A stretch of 64,000 nucleotides of DNA from Schistocephalus solidus (taxonomy: Eukaryota > Platyhelminthes > Cestoda > Diphyllobothriidea > Diphyllobothriidae), in NCBI GenBank assembly GCA_017591395.1, contig WEDG01000258.1, forward strand, positions 62,001-126,000, given 5' to 3'. A model generated the notes under the pieces. The model made no database searches, was not told where the DNA came from, and saw only the letters and a program-made list of their open reading frames with translations. Position numbers and translations under genes: made by a program. Within the stretch, counting starts at the first letter, position 1. Each line of letters begins with the position of its first letter. Below are positions 44,629 through 58,000 of the stretch, one piece after another.

Positions 44629-47445
44629 ATCATCGAGATTCTTTTGATGATCGCAGTTTATTCCTGTTTTTTTGGGGGACAAACTCAAGATTCAGTGCTT
44701 CGCTCATGTCGGTATGCCTGATCGTAGGACCAACTCAATCGTTGTCCGTTCGGCCCAGAGCAGAAGATGTTCATTACTTCGGGAGTTTTATTATCTGCAG
44801 ATATCTACTTCTGTCGATTCCAGGGTACTCGTCTCCATCTTAGAAAAGTTAACTTTCGGGATTCATTTGACTGCCTTCGTGTCTGACTGGGATGCCGCAC
44901 AATAATTTCTGCTAAATGTGTCATGTGCTCCATGTGGATACGTAATGAACCGGTAATATCGGGGTAATTGTCAGTCAGTCTAGGGGGGGGGGGATCGCCT
45001 GCGTGTTCATCCGCACAGATTTTGTGATAGTGGTCTTGTATTATGTGAAGTAACTTCAGTTATCCCTCATAACGCATCATGATTGACCAACAATGAATCC
45101 CGGTGAACAGTAAAATGCAAGGGCAAAGTCTACGACACAGCCGGGAATTCGCCGTGAGTGGTTGTTTTGGTCTCAGCCAGACGAGTAATGCTGACCATGA
45201 GGTCGCTATCTCAGCCGGAAGTGGCATTGGTACCTTTCTTTAAGCGTTTTGCGACGCAATTGGAGAGCGACTAATGATGCGAAGGAGGCTTGTGACTTAA
45301 GTTCTTATAAAACTACCTGTTGTCTTTCCGGAGGTTTTGTGTAACAGTGGCGTAACCAGCCTTGAGTGTTGCAGCCTCTATGTCCTTAATTATGGGTTGG
45401 GGTCACATACTACTTTCAAATGGCATTTTTGGATTTTCGCTTGAAGGTAATCTTCCGTAGGTGTGTTGCTGTCTGATACCAAGCTGACTCGGTGGGCTTG
45501 AACTAAGAGACAGATGGTTGTTTTTTGAGTGCGGACTGTCGGGTGGCCAAGGGCGCCTGAATGTATTCTAACAACCATTTTCTGCGGAAAACAGTTTTTT
45601 TGCCACCTGTGCAGTGGCGGGGGATTTGCTCTTTAGGTGAACTATACCCACATTCTGGTCTTCTAATTGTTCATATAGATAAAAGGGTACTCCTTGCGAC
45701 TTATCTGATCAAGACACGAATATAATCATATAAATATTATATTGAATGCGCAGCGTTCGGTCGTTCACCGCAACAGCCGTGATTATGATATCAGCATCCT
45801 GGCGCTAAAGTGCAATTCGCAGTGGCCCTGCTTCCAGCCATATAATCTAAGCTTTCGCCTGAAAACTCGGGGCAGTTATGACATCATGCCGGTTTGAGTT
45901 ATTAGTGACACCACTGCGGTGCTTGGCGTTTTAATTTTACGCAAACTGGGACCTGTCAAGCGCACTCTTTACTGAAAAAGCGCTCTCTGCTTCATATGCA
46001 AGTAGGTTTCACGGGCTAGCGTAAGATGTGCAATAATCTCTACCTTCCAAACAGTCCTTCCCACACATTTGGCATCTAAACCACTGGCAAAGGCTCAGAT
46101 GCACGCGTTGACGCAAGAGATTACTCCATCCAGCACCTTGGCTTGGTGGAAACTAATTCCGAGTAAATATGGTAATCGAGCTTGATAAACGGTTGTCCGC
46201 CGTCACCATGTTCTAATAGGGTCAGCTGCTCTGCGTTAAATCATAGGGTCTAAACATGTTCTGGCGTCATTCATCTGCAGTTTCGCAAATTCGATTCGTT
46301 TTAATAACTGTTAACCAGTTAGGCGTAAAAGCCCGCTTTGTTTTTCAGCTTCACTGAATACCGCCGTGAACGTGTTGTCCATCGATCACCCGTGCAAACA
46401 GACAATCACCTCTCTTCCGGTGTTTTCTTTCCTGTAATTGAAGGGCGGATGTTTGATTGTATCAATTTATCAAAATAAGCACATTTTCTTGCAGGCTTCG
46501 ATGACATTCCAAGCTATCACCTCACCGCGTGTACACGGATGAGTCCAAAGTGTATTGATAAATGAAGCAATGATAGTGGCACTAAGTATACTTTGATGTC
46601 AAACCCCGTCTGATCTTAAGCAAGCGGGACTGACGGTGGATGGTCATTGTGCATGCGCAGAGGCTCTTTGAATAGGCCCACTCTTGCTCTCACCTCGACT
46701 ACTGCAATGAAAATTTATTCATGCAATTTTAGACGAGGATAGACAGAGGTGGCAAGTTTTGGCCCATCGATTACATAATGAGTCAGCGTCTTTGAACCTT
46801 AATAGCAAGAGCTGACTTCGGTTGGCAGGCGTCTGAGGTTTTCTACCTTGACCCAGAAATCCATCAGTATTGGTATCATCAAGTCTGTTATTTTTACCTA
46901 AATGTGGCCCCGTGACACGGGATCTGACTGCGCCAGTTTATCTTTCAGTTTAAAGGGTGTCACCGCATATCAACAGAAGGCTTCCTCCGACACGTCCAGC
47001 CGCGGAATCTGTCGTCCCACTGGTGTCGAGTTAGGATTGTCTACGGAAACTAGTGTCTCACGAACAAGAGCGCCTAATCTGCTGTCTTACGATGCGAAAA
47101 CCAAAGTACCATCGAGTCATATCTAGAACCCGAAAACGGTCATCCTTGGTACCAATGACTGCCGGCTCAAGTAACAAATAGTTCATATTTCAGGGCGCAG
47201 TTTTCTAAGGGACAATAAGGACGGCGTCTCCGCCCGGATCGATACTGCGCGCAGGTTTTTCGATTGACGAAGCTGTCTGTGAATCCGTTGCCATATTTCA
47301 GTCATTTCCACCATGCGTCTGTGGGTCCGTTTTGCAAATTTGTGGATGCCAAACGGTGCGCGTGGACGAGCGAAGACCACTGTTAGCCTAGAACCATCCT
47401 TCGAGGAAAACACGATGGATTCGCTGTGAAAGCGCCGCGGGGATA
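44629..47445. other. Intergenic, no gene recognised
   Basis: No exon or mobile-element motif found in either orientation. Contains a 9-10 bp poly-G run near 44,984. Confidence 0.5.
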
Positions 47446-47453
47446 CCTTAGAC

Positions 47454-48191
47454 CAGGGGTCGGCAAACCTTTCGGACTACTAGGCCATTTCAGGAGGTCA
47501 AGAAGGCACCCTAGGCCAGAAGAAACAAGGCGTCCAAGGAAACGTTTATTGTTCAAAAATACAGTACGATCAATGGAAACATGATGTTGCATACTCTTAG
47601 AGACATATAAAATATTAGGTTCTAATGATGAGTTCAGAAACAGAATGTCATTAAGGCGATTGTCAGCGAGCTGAGAGCGCAGCTTGTTCTTACAAAACTT
47701 CATTTTGAAGAACAGCTGCTCGCACGAATAAGTGCTGCCAAACATGGCGATCAGACGCTTGGCACGGGCTAAATACATTGAAAACTGAGAATGTGGCAAC
47801 TGACGGTAGAAGTCAATGAGAGTAGTGCAAGAAGTAAACTTGGACAAGAGAACATCTGAAGCCTGCAGCTCAATAAACTCCAATTGCACATCAGAGGGAG
47901 CATCGTCATAGGGAAAGTCAAAAGGAGTGCTTACAATCGTGAACTCTTGCGAACGAGAACTCACATCAGTGAAGCACGAAGAGAATTCATTCCGCAGGGT
48001 TGACAGCACACTGATGCATTCTTTGGTGTCAACGCGGATTGCATCACAATGGGCGAGGTGCGGGAAACGGACACACTCGCCCTTATTCAATTAGGCCGGA
48101 TCCAACAATAATTAACTAGGGGGGCGTTAGGACAGACTGCAATACTAGCTAGGCCGTATGTGGCCTAAAGGCCGGAGTTTGCCGAACTCTG
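47454..48191 (-). mobile_element. Short hAT element with intact ends
   Basis: The left end CAGGGGTCGGCAAACCTTTC and the right end (reverse complement CAGAGTTCGGCAAACTCCGG) are hAT-type terminal inverted repeats. The flanks are CCTTAGAC (47,446-47,453) and CCTTAGAA (48,192-48,199), an 8-bp target duplication with one mismatch, as hAT elements make. The 738-bp element holds only the 3' part of a transposase, so it is non-autonomous, an internally deleted derivative. It lies between the convergent light-chain and PIGN genes. Confidence 0.92.
47512..48090 (-). pseudogene. hAT transposase C-terminal (dimerisation) fragment
   Basis: The open minus-strand frame within the element includes RVDTKECISVLSTLRNEFSS, then RQLPHSQFSMYLARAKRLIA and FGSTYSCEQLFFKMKFCKNK with LRSQLADNRLNDILFL. 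This is the hAT dimerisation region (FGSTY-CEQ-FS-MK--K---R--L-D-HL-DIL) as in Charlie-like and GTF2IRD2/ZBED-type proteins. The catalytic RNase-H part and BED finger are absent. The frame has no internal stop and runs on through the left terminal repeat to 47,383, which is just flank. Confidence 0.88.
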
Positions 48192-48199
48192 CCTTAGAA

Positions 48200-48673
48200 C
48201 ATCTCAGAAAGATGGCTGAGTTGAGTTCGGCGCGTTCTCTGTCGATCGCCCTATGATTGCAGTGCCGCCACTCTAAATCAGACGCGCCTCAATGCAGTAC
48301 ATCAAGAGGAGGAGGCTATTAGATGTTAAGTACTTCGTTTCCATAGCTAAAAGGTGGGTGGACCTTCAGATCTGCCTTACTGACTGCCAGGCTGTGAGAA
48401 TTACCCTCCGCGACATCACTGAAATCTACGTTATTAGGCCTGACCGTAAAACGCAGCATTTACGAGCACGTTATCTTTAAGTGCCCAAGCCTTGATGCCT
48501 CTTAAGTGACTCTAGAAGCTCTGAGATTCTGCCTGCCAATAAAAATTAAAAGGGCCACAAGGAACAGCGTTAGTTTTTTTTGGAAAATATATAATTTGTA
48601 AAAAGAACACTCGAATGAAAGACAATGAAACAACTAGAACAAAGCAAGAAGTGGATGGTGTCAGGAAGGTTGT
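48200..48673. other. Spacer downstream of PIGN
   Basis: 474 bp between the hAT target duplication and the PIGN stop. It should hold the PIGN 3' UTR (minus strand). I saw no AATAAA in that orientation, so the poly(A) signal is a variant or lies further on. Confidence 0.4.
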
Positions 48674-49021
48674 TTAATCGAACTTGCCTAGACCCTCAGG
48701 CCGACCGATGTGCACAGCAGTGGAGCTGCCCATCATCCAGCCGCCAGCCAGGGCGAGCAAGAGGCTAGCTAGGCCAATAGCCATCGCGATCACGTAATGA
48801 CTGATGCTGGAACCGATGTCCAGCCAACTGCCCTCATCTCGTAGCATGAGGAAAAAGTGGACAGCCAGGAAGTTAGCAATAACCAACAAGACCGTGGTAT
48901 GAATTTTATTCTCCTGGATTGTGTTCACCGAAGCACGAGAGGCGGTAGTGTTGACGTGCGCCGCACAAATGCGATGGATCGCTGCGTAGCCTGTTCCAAC
49001 CATCGCCATCGGACAAAGAAG
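48674..49021 (-). CDS. PIGN: PIGN terminal exon
   Basis: Acceptor ATTTCACCGTCAG, 115 codons plus TAA. Encodes [60 protein letters not shown] and a final membrane helix [13 protein letters not shown] with a short tail. [14 protein letters not shown] is nearly invariant in PIGN. Confidence 0.96.
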   Translation of the reverse strand, partial: LLCPMAMVGTGYAAIHRICAAHVNTTASRASVNTIQENKIHTTVLLVIANFLAVHFFLMLRDEGSWLDIGSSISHYVIAMAIGLASLLLALAGGWMMGSSTAVHIGRPEGLGKFD

Positions 49022-52000
49022 CTGACGGTGAAATGCAAAGGCACTCATAGCATGGATCGAATTTAGTGGATGATTTGCAACGATAGAAGGCAATGTCCTG
49101 TATTTGGACCATTAAACGGGCGCATATAAACAGTAAAGTCCTTATTACGAAAACCGAGGTGAGGTAAAGCAGCAAGAGCCTCAAGTAGCTGTATCAATGC
49201 TTAACACATGCTAAATAACCAGGTGTTCAGGGCCTGACTAGGAACAAAAAAGCCTTATCAGCAAAGTATATAAACACTCCGACGGGGAAGAAATTAACTA
49301 GAAAGATAAAAAGCGAGTTACAGTACCTTAAGTATCATCATAGGACCCATGGTAGCCGGATTAAGCACGGTCATGAAACAGTAAATTGAGAGGGGGTCGA
49401 ATCTACGGGAGAAAAAGACGTACTGGATACATGATAGTGTACAAATCATGTGCATTCCCAAACCGAAATGTATTCCACTTTTAAATCAAAATGCCACCAC
49501 TGTTCGGACTCACGTATTAATACTGGCAATGTTTCCAGTTCCGAAGAAGGAAAAGATCAGTAAGAACACCTGAAAGAGCGGTATGCGATTAGACAACGAT
49601 GTCCAATATAAAGCAAGAAGCAGAAAACTGTGAAGCAAGAGGATGATACTGGAGGTGACTTCCGACCGTCATATTCGAAGATAAAGAAATCTTGGAAAAT
49701 TTCTGTCTCTTGAATATGAACAGTTACACTTATCCTACTAGTATACGGAATTGGGAGACATCTCTAGATGTGGGTGAATTCCTTCTAAAACCCTTCAAAA
49801 TTAAATATAAAAATCAAACAGGAATGGCAATGAGGTACCGTGTCGCTACTACGAGGGTCAGCCTTTATGCTGGAGTTTAGTAATCTTGGATCCATATAGG
49901 ACGCGCTATGGAGGAAAAACCGAAAGTTGTAGCGGTAAAAATACCTCACATCTACATCAGCTAATTCAGAAATTGTCTGATACATTTCTGCGGTAAAGGA
50001 TGTACCAATAAGTAGTTGTCGTCCATTAATTCAACGCCCTGGGGCGGAGACGCTCACACTCCGCAGTTAAGACCAAAAGCACACAGAATGAACAATCGTC
50101 AAGTTCAGGTAGGCATTCTTGGCAGTGCTCCAACTAACTTGGAGCCGCATGTTTACGGACATATTTAGACGCATTCTAATGGAATATAGTGCACTTCACA
50201 AGATACGGTAAATAGAAAGGCCGTGGGTTAAGTGGAGGTGCGAAGGCCTTATGTCCACATTTGGGGATAAATGCTAAGAAAGCAAGCATCGACGGCCCTC
50301 TTGTTTCGGTTACATTCTCTAAAACTGAGCAGTTTAACTTTTCTTGTTTCCACAGTTATCGCTCATTCCTGAGCAATAAAACGTAGCTGACAAACTCTTG
50401 AAAAGTTTTTGGATGTCTTAACCGCAGACATGGGATACCTAGGTGGGTTGCGAAGTAAGTTACTAAGGCAAAAAAAACATACATAGAATACTGGCATTCT
50501 TATGTGAACCAAGTTGAATGTGCGCAGTTTTGATGGGTTGAGTTCTGTCTGCGTCAGGTCCAGGGCCAGATGAGAATGAAATGTCTAATGCGAAGTAAAA
50601 GCAGGCGATTAGGGCGAATTTAACAAGATAAGCTCCTTATACGAAGGAGGAATCTGAGGACAGTATCTTAAGGTAGCTTATAGTTTTCTTTTAAAAGGGA
50701 ACATTTAGGAGTCCTATAGCGGTGGCAAGGGTGGTAACATCCGGTCCGAAAACAATGGATGGGCACGAAACAAGCACGGTCATCGGTTTTTTATTGCCCA
50801 TAAAAGAAACTTCCGTAAAATCCTGAAAAGAGAAGTCGATGATAATCATATTTCCTGACCTTCTCATCAGACGGGCCACGTGTTCATGGTTATGTAACGG
50901 CAGGAATATATGAAGACAGTAGGGAATGATGAGATTAGACGCGGTCCATAGTAAAAGAATAATTCAGATTTCATCGGTCCCAACCTCTTAGGATACAACT
51001 GTCAGTTCTGCATACTTGAGATAACTTAGGTAACCCTGCATAGCCCTAGTAGCAAAATGGCAGCACACACAAGTAGGTCTGTGCACGTTGTTATCCTTAG
51101 CTGCCAAGACTGATGGTCATCCGCCACTGAGTTGGAGGGCGCAGTTAAATGTGATAACCATGTAAGCATGCTTCTTTCGTAACAATCATTGATTCCCTTG
51201 CTTCGCAAATGGCTTTGATACAAACCACAGTTAACCGCAAGCCACGTTCTGGGATTGAGACCACCTAATACCAGACACTTTGGATTCGATATCCTCGTCA
51301 AAAAATAAGGTTGGCAATGAATCCCGGTATGAAATATGTACTCTCTGCATGCCATGAACCCTTGATTTGAGCGACTTAACAGGGAGAACGCTGATAATGA
51401 AGAGAGTGCGTCCTATGCATTTAGTAAGCAGCAATTCATCCAAGCACGGCAAAAAAAAAAAAAACATAGTGGGATGAAGCGAGGAGAGTAAACTAGAAGA
51501 TGAAGCCTTATCCCGTCAATAATTAGGTCTAAAACACAGCAAAAATCGTTTAAAAAAATCCACCCCCGATACAATTCTTACTGAATGGATAATATTCAAT
51601 AAATCAGTCGAGCATTTTGGTCCCGAGAATGCATTAATGGCACGCTAGCCAGTTAAACGCTCCCACCGACTGATTCATATGTTCAGGTCATACAGAACGC
51701 AGATTAACGCGCCAAGAGCACGCGAGTTGGAAAAGTGCTTACATCATAAAAGGACAATCCAGATTCACACCAGATCCAAAGAAACGTTACGACAGCGAGA
51801 AACAGGAAGAAAAATCCCTCGTAACTTTGGTCTTCGAGTTAAGGAGCTGTAGAAAATTCACTGTACATTATAAATAGCATATAACAGAGTAACAGATTTG
51901 GCAACGATTCTATTAAACTATCAATAGCAGCACATCCTACTAAACGTCCAGTTAGCAGAGGAATGTCATTCTCCAATGAGCACTACAGCTTTGGAAGAAA

Positions 52001-55000
52001 CTTGCTAAAAGTTAAAAAAGGAAGGAAGTCGATCATATTGTCCCTGTCAGCCTAAAAATGATGTCGAACGACAATTAATAAATCAAAGAAAGCATGTTAT
52101 AAGTGTCTGAGACCCCAAAAAAACAATTTTATAATGTACTAGGAAGAAGCGAATTTAATTTAGGCTTTCTAGCAGTTCGAAAAAGCGCGGGATAAAATCC
52201 CTGTAAATATAAATAAATATATGAACAAATAACATGACTAAGGATTTTTTGTTCCGATTGTTAAAATGTCGATGGTCCCTATGGAATACGAACCCACGAC
52301 AGCAAGGCAAGGCTTGAGTACAGCCAACAATCAAACCATCTGAGCTAAGAGGCCCCGACCGGATGTCATGGTAAGAGCGTTGGCTGGACCTACGTCGTAC
52401 TCTTGCAGTCGCGGGTTCGAATCTCGTTAAGACCGCTGACTTTTTCATAACTGGGCCACATTAAATCACAGAAAGTATAATACCAATGTAACACCAACTT
52501 CACGCCGGTTTTGTGTACAAGTGTCAGGTTTAACGTCTGACAAAGTTCTCCTAGACCGTCAACAGTGTGGTCAAAGCCTGTAACAATCAAATCATCCTGC
52601 CACCAAAGGATACAATAAGTTCATCAAGTTGAACGGTACAAAAAACGCCAGGGCCAGGCTTGTCAGCTTTGTACTTGCAGTATCCTCCGCACAATATATT
52701 GCCAAGAATGGTGAAACAACTAAAAGAAAAGCAAAATTAAACACCAGTTAACTCAAGTAAACGAAAGATTTTAACTGTTTACTTGGCCGCTTCTATCGTT
52801 AATGTCGCACAGTTGGGAGTTTGCCAGAAGTAACGCCAGCCCTATCTACTGCAATAGGCCCAGCAACCAAATTCTGGAGTCTTGGGGGAAAACAAAATAT
52901 ACGAATTCAGGCGGATGCGCAGCCGAAATGAAAGAGGAAGAAGAGGATACAAAAACTCACAGAGAAGCAGCCAACTTAGGATGTGGACCAGAAGGGGCAC
53001 CGAGAAGGATTCCGCAACCAAGAAACGGACCAGATAGACCAGTACGCCGGTCAACATCGCACAGAGAGCCTACGTCGTGATATAATGAATGCAGGCAGGG
53101 AGGCACTTTAAAATAAATCCGCCAGGAAGTAAGAGACGGCGTAGAAAGATCAGGGCGAAACAGGTAAAAGACTGCACAGGGGAATAAAAATGGCAAAACA
53201 AGCCGGCGCACTTTTGAAACAACCGGCCCCAAAATAACAGTCTTTGCAATTACACGGCAGGAAAATTGAGAAGTTGGACCGTCGAACGAGCTGGCATTCG
53301 AGTGCACTGCGAAAAGCCCGAAAACATTAGCATTTTATCGAGGTTACGATATGAAAATTAAAAAAAAACTAAACAGAAGGACGCGCACTGACAGGCTCTG
53401 AAAAACTGCCTGAACCCATCACGGATGTGGAGAAAATTTATGAGAGCTTTAAAGCAAGAAACTAGCACAGGAGGGAGGAGTCATATAAAAAGTTTCATCC
53501 ACCATTTACGTCGTTAACTTCAATCAAGGTCATGCGATTTCGTATGCGGTCAACATGACAGACCAGGTGTGCAAAAAAGGTGATAGTGCATGCCGTCTAT
53601 ACGGCTTTAAGCCGGTTAATTAGTACCGAATTACATCACGCCACGATGGTTTTGTCCACCAAAGTTAACATTAGGATTACTGGCAGCACAAGCACATACG
53701 TTAAGGCCAAATTTTGTGCTAATTATGCTGCGAATCGAAGAAGCTGATTTTGACTACCGTGCAGGTGAAACGGGGGGTAGCTAAAACCCATAGGGCAAGA
53801 AACTGTGAATGTCGACGGAGCTGCCATCGTTTTCAACTACCTTACAAGCAAACCTTAGCCAAAACTGTTGCAACTTAAATTTAAGCAAATCAAAGAAAAG
53901 GAGCCTAGAAGACCAGAGCAAAAGGGCAAGCAGACAAACGTGATTATCTGTGAAAGGCTATTAAAAAGGATACAACATAACCTTCATAATAATGTATAAG
54001 GCAAAAGAAACTATTCTAACAAGTGTCCGATGATCTCTAGCGAAGGCATATTTGATAAAATTCACCAGGTTGGCGCAGTTTCGATACTCCGTGTGAAACT
54101 GGATAGGATTCGCAACTCTATTACATGACCCTGAATTCGCAAAACTTAGTCTGGCCGGGCTTCAACCTTATCGATGGGGAGACGGAGGGCAGTTTCAGAA
54201 AAGTGGAACACAAATTCTAAAGAAGTTCTTTTGTAGGCATGTGACACCGCAGATACAGTTGGCCATATGGGCAGAAAGGTATTTTGCGAGACAACGGGGC
54301 TTGGAACAAAAACGCAGCTGCGTATACGGTCACACATAGCAGATAGAAACAGTGAGTCACTGCGACTGTTATGACAATCAGGCTGAATCATGCAAGCATA
54401 CAAAGGCGAGAAAGTTCCAGCGTCAAGCAACAAGTCACCACCAGTGAAGATCAGGCAAACAAACAGAGCACTCAGCTCGCAGGCAGCATGAAGACCATAC
54501 AGCGATAGGATACGAAGGCGCTGAAGCATCTCAGAAGGAATACCTGACACCACACAAGGCAAGTGTCGTTGGTGGGACTTGAGATTTGCTGTAAGGCTAG
54601 AAAATTTGTATGCTACAGTGACGTACGACCAGGGTGTGGGGATCATTATAAAAGCAGGTTAAGAAGGTTGATGAAAGCAAAACATGAATCCGGGCATCTT
54701 TTACTAGGTGTGCGGTCGGATAACCGCTACCCACTCTGTGGATCTGGTTGAAGTTCACAGTCACAGTTCGCAGTCAGCCAGTCATGGCGCCAATGCTTTC
54801 GGAACCGAAATAAAACCCCTGCCAGGCTCTATGAAGCAACTGGCAAACATAAAAGCCTGACGGAACAATTTGATTAGAAAAAATGGAAAAACAGGGAAAG
54901 CATACAGGTAACGTTTTTCCTGCAAATCAGTCGTGGGGTTAAAACCGTTTAGCCAGATATTTGAAGGATACGAGATAGAGGTTTTTCGAAATTTCAGAAA

Positions 55001-58000
55001 GCTACAATGCAAAGAGGATTTAAATTGAGGTAGGTACGTTAGCTAAAGAGCACTCAAGATGCGAAGGCTCACAGTGAGCATGAACAATGGCGAGTCAATG
55101 GTTAAATGCTGATTGCCTCTTTCAATCGAGATGTGTTTAAAATACATCCCTCCCTAACAAAACTCTATTTTGCAAAAGGAGTGAAAACAGATTTGAGTAG
55201 GATGTACAAAAAGTGACGCTTAAACTGCCAAGGAAAGGTGGAGTTGAAAAAGAAGACAGTTTATCACTTTTTAAAATGCCCCAGCAAACCAGGATGAGCT
55301 AATGACTTGGGCAATTTTGGTAAATCCAAAACCTTGGCAAAAAGTAGACCAGCCGCAAAATTCACCAGATATGTTTGGGGTTGAGCCAACTTCCACTGCA
55401 CGACAGGTGAGGTTGCAAATACCCGAGAAAATGCCATTGAGACCGCTGAAACGCATAGACTTCCGAGCAGTCTTAAGGGAAAAGAAAACAATTCAGAAGC
55501 ACAAACGCACTATAGGATGCAGATAAGGATGGCTAAAGTAAATGCAATGCGAGCACTGAAAGTCGATAAGCTTTCTCCAGAAAAAAAAAATATATAACAA
55601 AAAACAGCGGGGTAACAGTTGACAAATTCAAAAACCAAAACTGGTGACTCACACCAAGAGTGGAGAGGCGAACGAACCGACCAATGGCAGTAGGGGGAAA
55701 CAAGCCAATGCTAGACAAGCTAAAAGCCAGGCAACTTGCAGTCTTTTCTAAAAGAAGAAAAACAGGTCATGAGGTAGGGACCGAGGTGAAAAAAATCCAT
55801 TCAACGTAAATTTTTCCAGAGCATAAATTTGTCTTTAATTAAAATCCCCGGAGGGTTGCTTTTCAATAAACTTCTGTCCGCTGAAATCTGAGTGTCTCTT
55901 ATAACGGAAAATTTGCCCGCCTTAATTCCTTAGTGGTTTGCAGGCTTACATTTTAAAAAATTAAGTAAATATAGTTAATTGCGAGTTTCCTGACCAATAT
56001 TAAGGAGCGGTGAGCATTCGCGTGCCTGATTTGCGGATTTAATAAGCCCTGCGAGACTATGGTGGCACAAATTAAACTTTCAAAAAAACAGCAGTCACCA
56101 GAAAATGGTAAAATGAGCTGAAGGAGTATTTCTACTGGGCTGTGATCAAAGTGCAGAAAATGGATGATCTCGCAGTGTGCGTTTTAACAATCGCCACTAC
56201 ATCAGAAGCGTAAGAAACACGAGTTTGCGGAGACAGTATTGCTGTTTACGGCCCAATACTAGAAAGCTCAGTCTACGAAGGCTCTAAAATTATGAAGGAA
56301 ATGATAAACAGCGTCCAGCTCTTAAATAAACATAAAAATGCAGTGAAAGGGGGAGCTAAAAAGGATATCGTCCTTAGTAAAATATTGCATCCTGTGAATC
56401 TGTGACGGGAAAAACAGAAGCATAGGCGGCTCCTGTCACTTGTTACACTCTACTATACGTAGTTCTTTTTTTAACATTCGGAAATGTGAATATGCAAAAT
56501 AAAAAGCATTCGTAAGAAAACCTATCAAGTATACACACCCTCCGATAGTAAAACGGAAATTTCGTTCTGCTTTGTAAAAAATGCTTATGAATGTAAGGAA
56601 ACAAAGCCACGACTATCAGGTTCGAATGAAATGGATTTCAGAGCTGCAATATTGAGGTGGTAGCAGTCGGTCCCTTGCTCCCTCCTCTGGTGTCCCTTTT
56701 CTCATTTGACAACCACGACCGGCGTGCCAACCCGCGGGCGTCCCGCCAAAGCACGACAGCCCTTCAGGCTTGACCTGAGCTTAGTCACGACTGAGTCCAT
56801 AAATTGGGGTACCTTACTCGCGTCGGTCAGCCTGTTTTGGCACCCATGGGCCCTTGTAACGGACCAGAACTCGCGTAGAGTTGTTTGTATAAAGTGGCAC
56901 TCTCACGCGCGGATCTGCGATTGTTATGGCGAAACTACGTGTTAGTGAAAACAGCCGGTGCCCTTCCTTCTCTACCACTGGTCTCCTCCCGCAAATCAGC
57001 ACAACTCTTCCCTCTCACTACGTCGGCAGCTCCCACGACCCTTCCCTGCAGTTGCCCACAACTCTGTACTCGCCACCGGTTGTGTAGCAGGCATATAAGC
57101 GTTGCCTCCATCCAGACCGGTCACCCCTTGTTGTAACTCATCCCTCATTGTACAATTAACCTGTGTTATAGATATCCAATCTGTTTCTGTTCGTATTATA
57201 CCCTTATGTCCCTTGGCATTAGTATCCTGTCATCTTATGGATGAGGGTTGACGTGTTTGACAACTCTATCCGGCTCGGTCTTAGCCGGGGTTTATTCCCA
57301 GTGCCTCTCGTTGCTCAGTTTGTACTATCCTCGACGTCCACGTCTGCTACACCCTTGCGCTTATGGATCCCAGACTCAGCCCTTGAATCAACCAATCACA
57401 GGCCCCCACACTCTGACAGTCACTCATGCACCAGCCATCTCATGGCAACCTGTCCCGCGTACCGAATGAATTACTTCTCATATCCTATTGACTTCTCCTG
57501 TAGACGGAACGAACTTGGTTTGTGTGGTTATAATCTATCTCACATCCTTGACCGCCGCAGGATTGAAAATCACAGGGAAAAACGTTTTAACGAGGTAACG
57601 AGCAATATTCCCTCATAGGAGGACAAGAATCCCACGTTATCACGAGTTTCAACATACATAACCATGAAAATACTACGACGGATAGAGAAGGGCAATGCGT
57701 AAAACAGCGAGGTTAAATACAGTACACAAATACATGCGCCGGCTTTGAAATAGGTCTCTTGAGGTGGATTTGGATATTCAAAAAGAGGTTATCGCACGTA
57801 AAAGTCAATGTTGCCAGGAAAATTCTCTACAATCACGTGCTATTCCAATGGATAGAAATGAAATTTTCTAGAAATGTATCGAACTCGATTGTTAAAACCG
57901 TACAGCAGCACCAGGTTTTAACTTCTCGGTCACAATAAAAAAAAACAGTAGCTACCGATTTTCTTGGTAGAAAGAACAGCAGGTCATGGAAAGACGCAGC

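Noticed and set aside
48857..49066. Plus-strand frame opposite PIGN
   Set aside because: It is the antisense shadow of the PIGN terminal exon.
54146..54646. 166-codon minus-strand frame in the PIGN gene
   Set aside because: A short piece ([17 protein letters not shown]) vaguely recalls a PIGN span, but the exons at 53.07-51.74 kb already cover that part, and splice sites do not fit.
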